A stretch of 64,000 nt of DNA, from NCBI GenBank assembly GCA_040388375.1, contig JAZKBU010000005.1, positions 122,725 to 186,724 of the forward strand, in the 5' to 3' direction. Both the position numbers and the translations under genes were made by a program. Source of the stretch: Bacteroidota bacterium (GTDB lineage: Bacteria > Bacteroidota > Bacteroidia > UKL13-3). Within the stretch, counting starts at the first letter, position 1. Each line of letters starts with the position of its first letter. Below, in pieces: positions 6,989 to 14,404 of this stretch. Below the pieces are notes generated by a model. That model was not told the DNA's origin. It did not search any database and worked only from the letters and a program-made list of their open reading frames with translations.

Positions 6989-9049
6989 TTAGAGAAAAAA
7001 ACTGAGTTTCTCTTTTTTTGCAAATTCAGCAAATGCTTCTGCAATGCCATCTTTTGTTAAACCATCGTGATTAAAAAGGTCGTGTTTGATAATTAAATGC
7101 CCGTGAGTATCTAATAAAAATTCATCAAGATTATTTGGCGTTTCCTCATAGTGTGCCGGTGGATCATTTACTACATTGTTTTTTGTTTTCTCTGCGGATT
7201 TTGGAAAGTCTTTTTTGCGAACATAAATTTTTTCTCCGCTGTTGTCCTTACTTGATTCTTGCATTGTGGCAAAGAAAATAGGGTAGTCCTTAACTTTTGG
7301 ACAAAGTTTATCATCCCATTTCTGAACTAACAATACACTTGTTTTTGTTCCTGTGTGTGGTTTAAAAACATTACCGTGAAGTCCAACAACTGCCAATATT
7401 CTGCAATGTTCTGTAATGTAATCTCTAATATGTTTGTCACTATTATTATTGAATCGTCCTTGGGGTAAAACAACTGCCATTCGTCCACCTGATTTTAAAA
7501 AGTCAAGATTACGTTCAATAAATAAAATATCTCTACCAACTGAATTTTGATATTTGCCGTCAGATTTTTTGCCCAATTCGTATTTAGCTAAAATTCTACT
7601 TTCCTTTATATCTCCTGCAAATGGTGGGTTTGCCATTAAAATATCAAAGTCAAATTCTTTATTGCTGTTTTTGTCTTTGCGTAATTTTTTTAATTTTTTC
7701 CATCCATCATTGTATGTATCTGTCCATTCTTCATCTGATGTTTTTTCATCCCAACGTTCGTAATCTAATGTGTTTAAATGTAAAACATTGGTTTGTCCGT
7801 CACCTGCAATTAAATTTAAGGTTCTTGCAACACGAACGGCTTTTTCGTCAAAATCAATTGCAAATACTTTGTCATTTACATAGTCTGTTTGTTCGGGTAG
7901 TTTCTGTTCTGCTGTAAACAAATGGCTTTTGGGAATTCCTCTTTTCTTTAGTTGTTGCTCCCAAACATTGAAGATTGTGTGAACAGGAAAACCGCAACTG
8001 CCAGCGGCAGTGTCAATAATTGTTTCGCTTTCTTTTGGATTCAACATTTTAACACACATATCAATTACATAACGTGGTGTAAAATATTGTCCTTTTTCTC
8101 CTTTGCTACTTTTGTTTATTAGGTATTCAAATGCTTCATCAACTACGTCAAGATTTGAATTGAATAATTTAACGCCTTCTAATGATGCTACGCAAACGGA
8201 AAGATGCGAAGGAGTAAGCATTAACTTTGAATCTTCTGTAAATACTCCTTCCCATTTCTTTTTAGCTAAGTCAAAGAGTCTTTGGATTTTAGATTTTAAT
8301 TCTGTTTCTGTATCACCGTAATTTCTAAATTCTAAATGGCGTTTGCGGTTTCTACCGCTTTCCATTTCGTCAAATAGTTTTGTGAAAATTAGCTTAAACA
8401 ATTCCTCAAATACATCAACTCCTGCATTTGCTAATACCTCGTCTTCCATCTCTAAAATCTTGTCTTTCAAAGATTTTTTTTCGGTAACAAGTTTGTCCTT
8501 TTTTATTAAGTCATCAATTGTCCAGCGTTCTTCTAAAATATCAGAAAGCTTTTGGTCTGCTCTTGGAATACCCGGAATATCTTCAAAATAATTTGGGTCT
8601 TTTCTGTGATAAAACGAAATTGATTCTCCGTTGCTCCAAATTCCAATTGGTGCACCTGTCGCATTGCAATAGCTTTTTAATTGGTCTTTTCCGTCTTTAA
8701 GTTTTGGTTTTTTAAGTTCAACAATTATGAAAGGCGTTGTTGTTTGGTCTTTGTCAAAAACTACAATGTCGGCACGTTTTTTTTCTTTACCAAAAGTAAC
8801 AGCGTATTCAAGTTCCATTCTTTCAGGTAAGTAACCAAACTCCTCTTGAAGTGTTAAAACGTAGAGTTGTCTAACTGCTTCCTCTGGTGTCAATTTAATT
8901 TCCTTTTTACGCACAAGGCAAGTAACATAAGCTGATGATTTGTCCTTGATATCTTTAACGAAAATGCTTTCTTCAAGTCGTAAAATTTGTTCTTTATTGA
9001 ATTGTGTTAGCTTATAGTTGGAGTCCTTGAGTATATCTGATAGAATCAT
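6989..9049 (-). CDS. Single-chain restriction endonuclease/N6-adenine methyltransferase (type I N-terminal nuclease + HsdM-like)
   Basis: This 686-residue fusion carries a PD-(D/E)xK nuclease of the HsdR N-terminal type at residues about 55-130: R-A-D-I-V-V with D94, then V-E-L-K with E111 and K113, then the Q-L-K-S-Y motif. It is followed by an HsdM-like N6-adenine methylase with F-T-P-R (about 320), SAM motif I D-T-A-A-G-S-C-G-F (about 348) and catalytic N-P-P-F (about 474). There is no helicase motor. With the S subunit downstream it resembles BcgI-like (type IIB) or related R-M + S systems, which modify and cut without ATP-driven translocation. It is the first gene of the operon, about 130 bp from a broken VOC gene. 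Confidence 0.88.
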   Translation of the reverse strand: MILSDILKDSNYKLTQFNKEQILRLEESIFVKDIKDKSSAYVTCLVRKKEIKLTPEEAVRQLYVLTLQEEFGYLPERMELEYAVTFGKEKKRADIVVFDKDQTTTPFIIVELKKPKLKDGKDQLKSYCNATGAPIGIWSNGESISFYHRKDPNYFEDIPGIPRADQKLSDILEERWTIDDLIKKDKLVTEKKSLKDKILEMEDEVLANAGVDVFEELFKLIFTKLFDEMESGRNRKRHLEFRNYGDTETELKSKIQRLFDLAKKKWEGVFTEDSKLMLTPSHLSVCVASLEGVKLFNSNLDVVDEAFEYLINKSSKGEKGQYFTPRYVIDMCVKMLNPKESETIIDTAAGSCGFPVHTIFNVWEQQLKKRGIPKSHLFTAEQKLPEQTDYVNDKVFAIDFDEKAVRVARTLNLIAGDGQTNVLHLNTLDYERWDEKTSDEEWTDTYNDGWKKLKKLRKDKNSNKEFDFDILMANPPFAGDIKESRILAKYELGKKSDGKYQNSVGRDILFIERNLDFLKSGGRMAVVLPQGRFNNNSDKHIRDYITEHCRILAVVGLHGNVFKPHTGTKTSVLLVQKWDDKLCPKVKDYPIFFATMQESSKDNSGEKIYVRKKDFPKSAEKTKNNVVNDPPAHYEETPNNLDEFLLDTHGHLIIKHDLFNHDGLTKDGIAEAFAEFAKKEKLSFFL

Positions 9050-9142
9050 ATTTTGAATTTCTTGTTGTTAAATTTCTGTCTGTAAAAGTAGTTTTTTAAA
9101 GCGTTTTTGTTCCAAAGTTGCCTTCAAATTTTCAATCAAATA

Positions 9143-9340
9143 CTAGGTGGACTTTGATAAATTCAAATTTCTACAAAAGCACTGGTTACCAAGCCCTGTA
9201 ACACGCCCGGCCCATTCTCCTTCTATAAGCATTCTGCCTTCCAGCTTCAGGCCTATCTCCGAGAAAAACGAAATAGCATTGTCGAGAGACTCCACCACAA
9301 TGCTCATATTATCCATTCTGAGTAATTTATTTGCTGCCAT
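9143..9340 (-). pseudogene. VOC/glyoxalase-family protein, 3'-truncated
   Basis: The first 53 residues (M-A-A-N-K-L-L-R-M-D-N, then I-V-V-E-S-L-D-N-A-I-S-F-F, then G-R-V-T-G-L-G-N-Q) match the N-terminal half-module of VOC-superfamily proteins, which normally have about 140-150 residues. After Gln53 (near 9182) the sequence turns into C-F-C-R-N-L-N-L and stops, with no family features. The rest of the gene was not found in the region beyond the RM operon (4390-4576). The break most likely marks where the restriction-modification island was inserted, with deletion of the remainder. Confidence 0.75.
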
Positions 9341-9623
9341 TGTTTAATTGTTTATGCTGTTTTCGTTTATAGGGTTCTGTTCTTATCAATCCGCATTCAT
9401 AGCCTATAGGCAGACCTTCTATCCATTCCTTTTACAAATAAATACCTTTTACCCGTTTTTAAAGCATAGGCCCCCTGTTAAAATTAGTTTCCCTCAAAGA
9501 GGTAAAAAACCAATCACCAAACGACCCCATCAAACAGGCAATAATATACTTTTTTATATACCCGCAGGCCCCAAACCACCACCGCCATACAGCCTGTTTT
9601 ACCCAAAAAGGCCCTCCAAAATG

Positions 9624-9667
9624 CCTTCGTTTTAGGTTCGCTTTTCCTTCGTTCTGGGTTCGTTCTG
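9624..9667. repeat. Two tandem copies of a 22-bp unit
   Basis: The unit CCTTCGTTTTAGGTTCGCTT(TT) at 9624-9645 is repeated with a few changes at 9646-9667 (CCTTCGTTCTGGGTTCGTTC, then TG). It is in non-coding sequence; no function is evident. Confidence 0.7.
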
Positions 9668-9770
9668 CCTGTACCTAAAAATTTCACTAAAAACAGCCCT
9701 TATTTTTCCCAAAACAGCACCAAAACCACCCGCCAAACCCATTTCCGGAATATACATATGCGTACAGGCG

Positions 9771-9788
9771 TCCCGATAGTTATCGGGA
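9771..9788. repeat. Short palindrome TCCCGATA-gt-TATCGGGA
   Basis: Perfect 8-bp arms around a 2-bp centre, followed by a third partial copy (TATCGGG at 9791-9797). Short palindromes of this sequence are familiar intergenic repeats in Bacteroidota; there is no T-tract typical of a terminator. Confidence 0.6.
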
Positions 9789-9809
9789 TTTATCGGGCAG
9801 CGTTTAATT

Positions 9810-9859
9810 GGAGCTTGAGCGTAGCCGAAAGCTCGAGTTTTCGACTACGCTCAAACTCC
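9810..9859. repeat. 50-bp palindromic intergenic repeat, copy 1
   Basis: Imperfect palindrome with no loop: GGAGCTTGAGCGTAGCCGAA on the left, its complement on the right with three mismatches, and CTCGAG near the centre. The same element occurs at 12250-12299 and 14344-14393, always between genes. A half-copy in the same orientation as the right arm follows at 9864-9878. Confidence 0.85.
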
Positions 9860-10064
9860 GGCCTGTTACGCTCAAACTCACCATGCAGATGCTTTTCTAT
9901 AAACCAATAGTAGATTAAATACAAAAGCCTCTGAATAGTATGTTGAGCCGGGTTTGATTGGTGTTTGAGCGGATTGTAAATGGAGTTTGAACAAAGGTTG
10001 AATGGCGTTTGAGCGGAGCCGAAAACCCAATCAAACTGACAATAAAGCAAAAATAATGAACCCC

Positions 10065-10796
10065 TTACCTGGCTGATTTGCCCCAGGGTATTTTAACGTA
10101 GTTCATATAGCGCACAATAATCATTTGCTTACGCTGAATATACCTCGATGGTTTATTGGCTGTCCAGCGCCTTGGGTTAGGGAAACAGGCCACAATAGCC
10201 GCAGCCTCCTGCTTGGTTAGCTTATCCGTACTCTTATTAAAAAAATACTGTGCAGCCGCTTCCGCACCATAAATACCATTACCCATTTCAATAATATTTA
10301 AGTACACCTCTAAAATTCTGCGTTTGGTCCAGAGCACCTCAATACATACCGTTAAATAAAACTCAAGCCCTTTCCGTATCCAGCTTCTGCTCGGAGTAAA
10401 AAATAAATTCTTAGCCGTTTGCTGGCTGATGGTGCTGGCACCCCTTAATTTTCGTCCGCCATTGATGCGGCTTTTAATGGCTTTATATATTTGTTCAAAA
10501 TCAAAACCGTGGTGTTCAAAAAACTTTAAATCCTCGCTTACCACAGCCGCCTTTACCATATTATTGCCTATATAGTCAATATTTCGCCACGATTTATTTA
10601 AACGCACTTCATCGCTGCCACCTATTTGCTGGAACACCCGCACTATAGGAAGAGGCGTCATTGGTATAGGCATAACCCGGTACAGTATTATCAGCATAAA
10701 GCTATACTGCCAAGTAAGCGTAAGCACTTTAAGTGTCCAGTCTTTTAACTGAACCAGTTTAGCTTTAATACCTTTTATGTGTTTGTTAAGTCCCAA
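10065..10796 (-). CDS. mtgA: Monofunctional peptidoglycan transglycosylase
   Basis: This 243-residue glycosyltransferase family 51 enzyme polymerises lipid II into glycan strands at the periplasmic face. A single N-terminal membrane anchor lies at about residues 22-42. The GT51 motifs follow in order: V-S-E-D-L-K-F-F-E-H-H-G with the catalytic Glu (about 77), R-G-A-S-T-I-S-Q-Q-T-A-K-N-L-F, R-K-G-L-E-F-Y, K-R-R-I-L-E-V-Y-L-N and G-I-Y-G-A-E-A-A-A-Q-Y-F-F. No transpeptidase domain follows, which matches the monofunctional length. The start is a TTG at 10796, because an in-frame stop lies two codons upstream and the first ATG is inside the anchor. It is divergent from the metallophosphoesterase gene. 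Confidence 0.93.
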   Translation of the reverse strand: MGLNKHIKGIKAKLVQLKDWTLKVLTLTWQYSFMLIILYRVMPIPMTPLPIVRVFQQIGGSDEVRLNKSWRNIDYIGNNMVKAAVVSEDLKFFEHHGFDFEQIYKAIKSRINGGRKLRGASTISQQTAKNLFFTPSRSWIRKGLEFYLTVCIEVLWTKRRILEVYLNIIEMGNGIYGAEAAAQYFFNKSTDKLTKQEAAAIVACFPNPRRWTANKPSRYIQRKQMIIVRYMNYVKIPWGKSAR

Positions 10797-10905
10797 AATT
10801 TAAATGTGCGGTGCAAGTTTACAAAATCATTACGTAAACTCTATTTGTGTTTATGTACAAAGCAGTGTTTATTTGTGTTCTTTTTAAAAATTATTATAAA
10901 AATCA

Positions 10906-12234
10906 ATGCTCGCCTTTAAAATACGACTCACTTTAATTCTTATTGCATTTGCCTTTCTCATTGATTGGTACTCATGGCAAGCCATAAAAGCTTTGGTGAG
11001 AAATAAAAGACCATTAACCCGTAAAATATTTGCCTGGATATATTGGAGTATTCCAATAGCCGTTACCAGTATTTTATTATTGAGTTTTGTTTTTCCGGGG
11101 CTTGATACCGGAACTACCTTCCGTTCTTATTTCTCCGGTTTTTACTTTGTTACCTATTTGTCCAAATTAGTAGTATGTATATTTTTATTTTTTGATGATA
11201 TAAAACGACTCATTAAACTAACGTATAGAAAAATAACAGCACCCAAAGCAGTAGAAACTGTTACGAGTGTGGACGACCCCACACAGGCAGAAGTACTGGA
11301 ACATATACATGAGGAACAAGAGGAAGAAAAAGAAAAAATTACGCGTAGTCAGTTTTTAGCACGCACCGGTTTAATGGTAGGAGCCGTTCCTTTTATTATT
11401 TTATCCCGTGGCATTGTAAAAGGCGCTTACGACTACAGAGTAAGAAGAGTACAGTTGTATTTACCCAATTTACCATCAAGTTTTGAAGGTTTAAAACTAG
11501 TTCAGATAAGCGATATACATACCGGAAGTTTTACCAATAGAGATGCAGTTTACAGAGGTGTACAAATGGTAAAGCAAGAGAATGCTGACTTAATATTTTT
11601 TACAGGCGATATAGTAAACAATAAAACAGACGAGTTATACCCTTGGCAAGATATGTTTGCTGAAATACAAGCACCAATGGGTGTTTTTTCAACCTTGGGT
11701 AATCATGATTATGGCGATTATTACAGCGATTGGAAAGGCCCTGCCGATAAACAAAAAAACATGGACGACTTAGTAAAAGCACATGCCGATATGGGATGGC
11801 ATTTACTGCGTAACAAACACACTACTTTAAGCAAAGGCTCACAACGCATAGGTATTATAGGCGTAGAAAACTGGGGCGATAAAGGCCGTTTTCCTAAGTA
11901 TGGTAATGTAGAAGAAGCTACTACCAATATGCCCGATGTACCTGTTAAATTATTACTATCACACGATCCAAGCCATTTTGATAAAATAGTTTCTATAGAC
12001 AATAAGGACATAGATGTTACCTTTAGCGGACATACACATGGTTTTCAGTTTGGTGTGGAAATAGGAGGCTTTCAATGGAGCCCTTCGCAATATATGTACC
12101 CGCACTGGGCAGGTATGTATAAAGTAGGTAACCAGCAGTTGTATGTAAACCGTGGTTTTGGCTTTTTAGGTTACCCCGGCCGTGTAGGTATTTTACCGGA
12201 AATAACCGTTTTTACTTTAACCAAAGATAGCTAG
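10906..12234 (+). CDS. Membrane-anchored metallophosphoesterase
   Basis: The 442-residue protein has about four membrane segments in the first 110 residues and another hydrophobic stretch near 155. A calcineurin-like phosphoesterase domain follows with the metal ligands in order: S-D-I-H-T-G (about 200), G-D-I-V-N, G-N-H-D-Y-G, L-S-H-D-P and G-H-T-H-G. This arrangement is the YkuE/YaeI type, some members of which hydrolyse UDP-diacylglucosamine or other lipid-linked phosphates; the substrate here is unknown. A charged Glu/Lys-rich linker (about residues 120-150) separates the membrane and catalytic parts. It is transcribed alone, divergent from mtgA (109 bp between). Confidence 0.9.
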   Translation: MLAFKIRLTLILIAFAFLIDWYSWQAIKALVRNKRPLTRKIFAWIYWSIPIAVTSILLLSFVFPGLDTGTTFRSYFSGFYFVTYLSKLVVCIFLFFDDIKRLIKLTYRKITAPKAVETVTSVDDPTQAEVLEHIHEEQEEEKEKITRSQFLARTGLMVGAVPFIILSRGIVKGAYDYRVRRVQLYLPNLPSSFEGLKLVQISDIHTGSFTNRDAVYRGVQMVKQENADLIFFTGDIVNNKTDELYPWQDMFAEIQAPMGVFSTLGNHDYGDYYSDWKGPADKQKNMDDLVKAHADMGWHLLRNKHTTLSKGSQRIGIIGVENWGDKGRFPKYGNVEEATTNMPDVPVKLLLSHDPSHFDKIVSIDNKDIDVTFSGHTHGFQFGVEIGGFQWSPSQYMYPHWAGMYKVGNQQLYVNRGFGFLGYPGRVGILPEITVFTLTKDS

Positions 12235-12249
12235 TTTGTAGAAACGGAC

Positions 12250-12299
12250 GGAGTTTGAGCGTAGCCGAAAACTCGAGCTTTCGGCTACGCTCAAGCTCC
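12250..12299. repeat. 50-bp palindromic intergenic repeat, copy 2
   Basis: Starts 15 bp after the metallophosphoesterase stop. The arms begin GGAGTTTGAGCGTAGCCGAA and differ at two of 25 positions; the centre is CTCGAG. A half-copy (CTCAAGCTCC) follows at about 12306-12315. The RNA would fold into a long hairpin and could act as a 3'-end stabiliser. Confidence 0.88.
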
Positions 12300-12333
12300 C
12301 TTCTACTCAAGCTCCAATCGACATAACCAACAT

Positions 12334-12361
12334 GTAGAGACGTTGCATGCAACGTCTCTAC
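12334..12361. repeat. Perfect 28-bp palindrome
   Basis: GTAGAGACGTTGCA is followed directly by its exact complement, with no spacer, in the gap between the phosphoesterase and amylase genes. It is a second, unrelated intergenic palindrome type; similar sequences recur in genomes of several phyla. No T-run follows, so it is not a standard terminator. Confidence 0.85.
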
Positions 12362-12473
12362 CAAACAAACACTTTGTAAGCTTTTAGTTAAGAACTACGC
12401 ATACACTTTACAAAAGCAATGCATTAAGCTTCCAAAACAATTGAATGATTATTTTTTGTAGTATTATCGTACT

Positions 12474-14303
12474 ATGAAAAATAGTTTAGCAAAAATGGCC
12501 CTCTTTATTTTATTAAGCAGTCCTGTTGCACTATGGGCGCAACCTGCTAATAACTGGTGGAACCAATCCGTGTTTTACGAATTGTTTACCCGTAGTTTTT
12601 ACGATAGTGATGGCAATGGCATTGGCGATTTTAATGGCATTACAGCCAAGCTCAATTATTTAAACGATGGCGATTCCATTACCACAACCGATTTAGGTAT
12701 AAAAGGCATTTGGTTAATGCCCATAACCGCATCGCCAAGTTACCACGGATATGATGTAACCAATTACAAAGCAGTAAGCCCGCAATATGGCACCATAGCC
12801 GATTTTAAAAACATGGTAACTGCCGCACATAACAAAGGCATAAAAGTAGTCATAGATTTTGTGATCAACCATACTTCATCGCAACATCCATGGTTTGTGA
12901 AGTCAGCCGCTAACGACCCTTTTTACAGAAACTTTTACCGCTGGAGCGATACCAAGCCAACTTACAAAGGTCCGTGGGGGCAAGATGTTTGGTACAGCAA
13001 ATCAGGTAGCAATTATTATGCTTTGTTCTGGAGCGAAATGCCCGATTTAAATTATAACTACCAACCCGTAAAAGACAGTATTTATGATGCCGCTCATTTT
13101 TGGTTAGACTCCATAGGCATTGACGGTTTCAGACTGGATGCTGCTATGTATTTATATGAGAACGGAAACAGCTTAATGAACCAGCCCGAAACTTACCAGT
13201 TTTGGTTAGACTTTAATACCTATTGCAAAACCATCAACCCGAATGTAATGCTGGTAGGGGAGGTTTGGACAAACAGTAGTACTGTTAAAAATTATAATAG
13301 TAAGTTAAGTTATTGTTTTGAGTTTGATTTAGCCGGTTCTATTTTAAGTAGTGTAAAAGCAGGCAACACCGTAAGTGTAAGAGATGCGGCTAAATATAGT
13401 TACGATAATTTATTGCAAAATGAGTTTGGCACTTTTTTAACCAACCACGACCAGAACCGTGTGTTTGATGAACTGGCTGGAGATGATAATAAATTAAAAA
13501 CAGCAGCCAGTATGTATTTAACTTTACCGGGTGTGCCTTATTTGTATTATGGCGAAGAAATAGCCATGAAAGGAGCCAAACCCGATGAGGATATACGCAA
13601 ACCTATGCAGTGGAGTAATACAGCCAATGCAGGGTTTAGCAATGTTTCACCTTGGCGTGCGGTTAATACAAACTACACCACTTACAATGTAGCAACCATG
13701 CAAACCAACAATGCTTCCATATTAAGTCACTACAAAAGATTAATCAATGCCCGTAATAAAAACGAAGCTTTAACCATTGGTACTTTTCAAAACAGCATAG
13801 CTACCGATACTTCCGTATTTTCATTTGTAAGGCAATCAGCCAACCAGAAAATTGTCGTGTTAATTAATACCAGCAATAAGGTGATCAATAATTTAACCAT
13901 TAGTTTAGCCAGTAGCAGTATTCCTAACAGAACTTATGCCGCTAGGGATTTATTGTCAAATAGCATGGAAACATTTAATGTAAGTGGTTCATTGGTGAGC
14001 TCGCTTACACTCAATCCATATCAAACCAAAATACTGTTGTTAGGCGATAATGTAGGTATAGATGAAGCGGTAGCCAACCAGATTTCAGTATTCCCTAATC
14101 CTGCCAATAACCAAATATATGTAAGTGCCTTGAGTACTGATAAAAGCATACAGGTAAGCATTACCAACCAACTAGGACAAGAGGTTTATAACAATGTATT
14201 GGCAGCTAATCAAACAAGTACTATTGATATAGAAAACCTTGTAGCAGGGGTGTATTTTATAAAACTAAACAATGGCCAAGCATTGAAGTTTATAAAACTA
14301 TAA
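12474..14303 (+). CDS. Secreted GH13 alpha-amylase with T9SS sorting domain
   Basis: The 609-residue protein begins with a Sec signal peptide (cleavage near A-L-W-A-Q-P, residue 22). It then has a GH13 barrel with the four classical regions: D-F-V-I-N-H (about 128), G-F-R-L-D-A-A with the nucleophile Asp (about 221), G-E-V-W with the acid/base Glu (about 262) and N-H-D-Q-N-R with the third Asp (about 324). An all-beta domain C follows. The last 75 residues (V-F-P-N-P-A-N-N to F-I-K-L) are a T9SS type A sorting domain, so the enzyme should be exported across the outer membrane and cell-attached or released. It hydrolyses alpha-1,4-glucans such as starch or glycogen. No other starch-use genes adjoin it. 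Confidence 0.93.
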   Translation: MKNSLAKMALFILLSSPVALWAQPANNWWNQSVFYELFTRSFYDSDGNGIGDFNGITAKLNYLNDGDSITTTDLGIKGIWLMPITASPSYHGYDVTNYKAVSPQYGTIADFKNMVTAAHNKGIKVVIDFVINHTSSQHPWFVKSAANDPFYRNFYRWSDTKPTYKGPWGQDVWYSKSGSNYYALFWSEMPDLNYNYQPVKDSIYDAAHFWLDSIGIDGFRLDAAMYLYENGNSLMNQPETYQFWLDFNTYCKTINPNVMLVGEVWTNSSTVKNYNSKLSYCFEFDLAGSILSSVKAGNTVSVRDAAKYSYDNLLQNEFGTFLTNHDQNRVFDELAGDDNKLKTAASMYLTLPGVPYLYYGEEIAMKGAKPDEDIRKPMQWSNTANAGFSNVSPWRAVNTNYTTYNVATMQTNNASILSHYKRLINARNKNEALTIGTFQNSIATDTSVFSFVRQSANQKIVVLINTSNKVINNLTISLASSSIPNRTYAARDLLSNSMETFNVSGSLVSSLTLNPYQTKILLLGDNVGIDEAVANQISVFPNPANNQIYVSALSTDKSIQVSITNQLGQEVYNNVLAANQTSTIDIENLVAGVYFIKLNNGQALKFIKL

Positions 14304-14343
14304 TCCATTTGCATAAGCTAATGGGAGTTTGAGCGAATAGGAA

Positions 14344-14393
14344 GGAGTTTGAGCGTAGCCGAAAACTCGAGCTTTCGGCTCCGCTCAAGCTCC
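14344..14393. repeat. 50-bp palindromic intergenic repeat, copy 3
   Basis: Lies in the 100-bp gap between the convergent amylase and BatA-like genes. Left arm GGAGTTTGAGCGTAGCCGAA and centre CTCGAG are as in copy 2; one further change sits in the right arm (CCGCTC instead of ACGCTC). An extra half-arm (GGGAGTTTGAGCG) precedes it at about 14322-14334. Confidence 0.88.
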
Positions 14394-14404
14394 CACTTCA
14401 TTCA

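Larger units (their letters stand above)
9341..10064. other. Long intergenic region with repeats, no convincing gene
   Basis: About 720 bp separate the VOC remnant from mtgA. Open frames here have no family features and unusual composition. The top strand between 9460 and 9760 is C-rich and G-poor. The region holds a 22-bp tandem duplication (9624-9667), an 8-bp-arm palindrome (9771-9788), a 50-bp palindromic repeat (9810-9859) and several half-copies of that repeat (9864-9878 and about 9950-10035). It looks like a repeat-accumulating spacer. Confidence 0.6.

Noticed and set aside
9348..9635. 95-codon plus-strand open frame
   Set aside because: Pro/Phe-rich translation, no domain, lies in a C-rich non-coding spacer.
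9790..10050. 86-codon minus-strand open frame
   Set aside because: Runs through the palindromic repeats; its Glu/Arg-rich end is translated repeat sequence.
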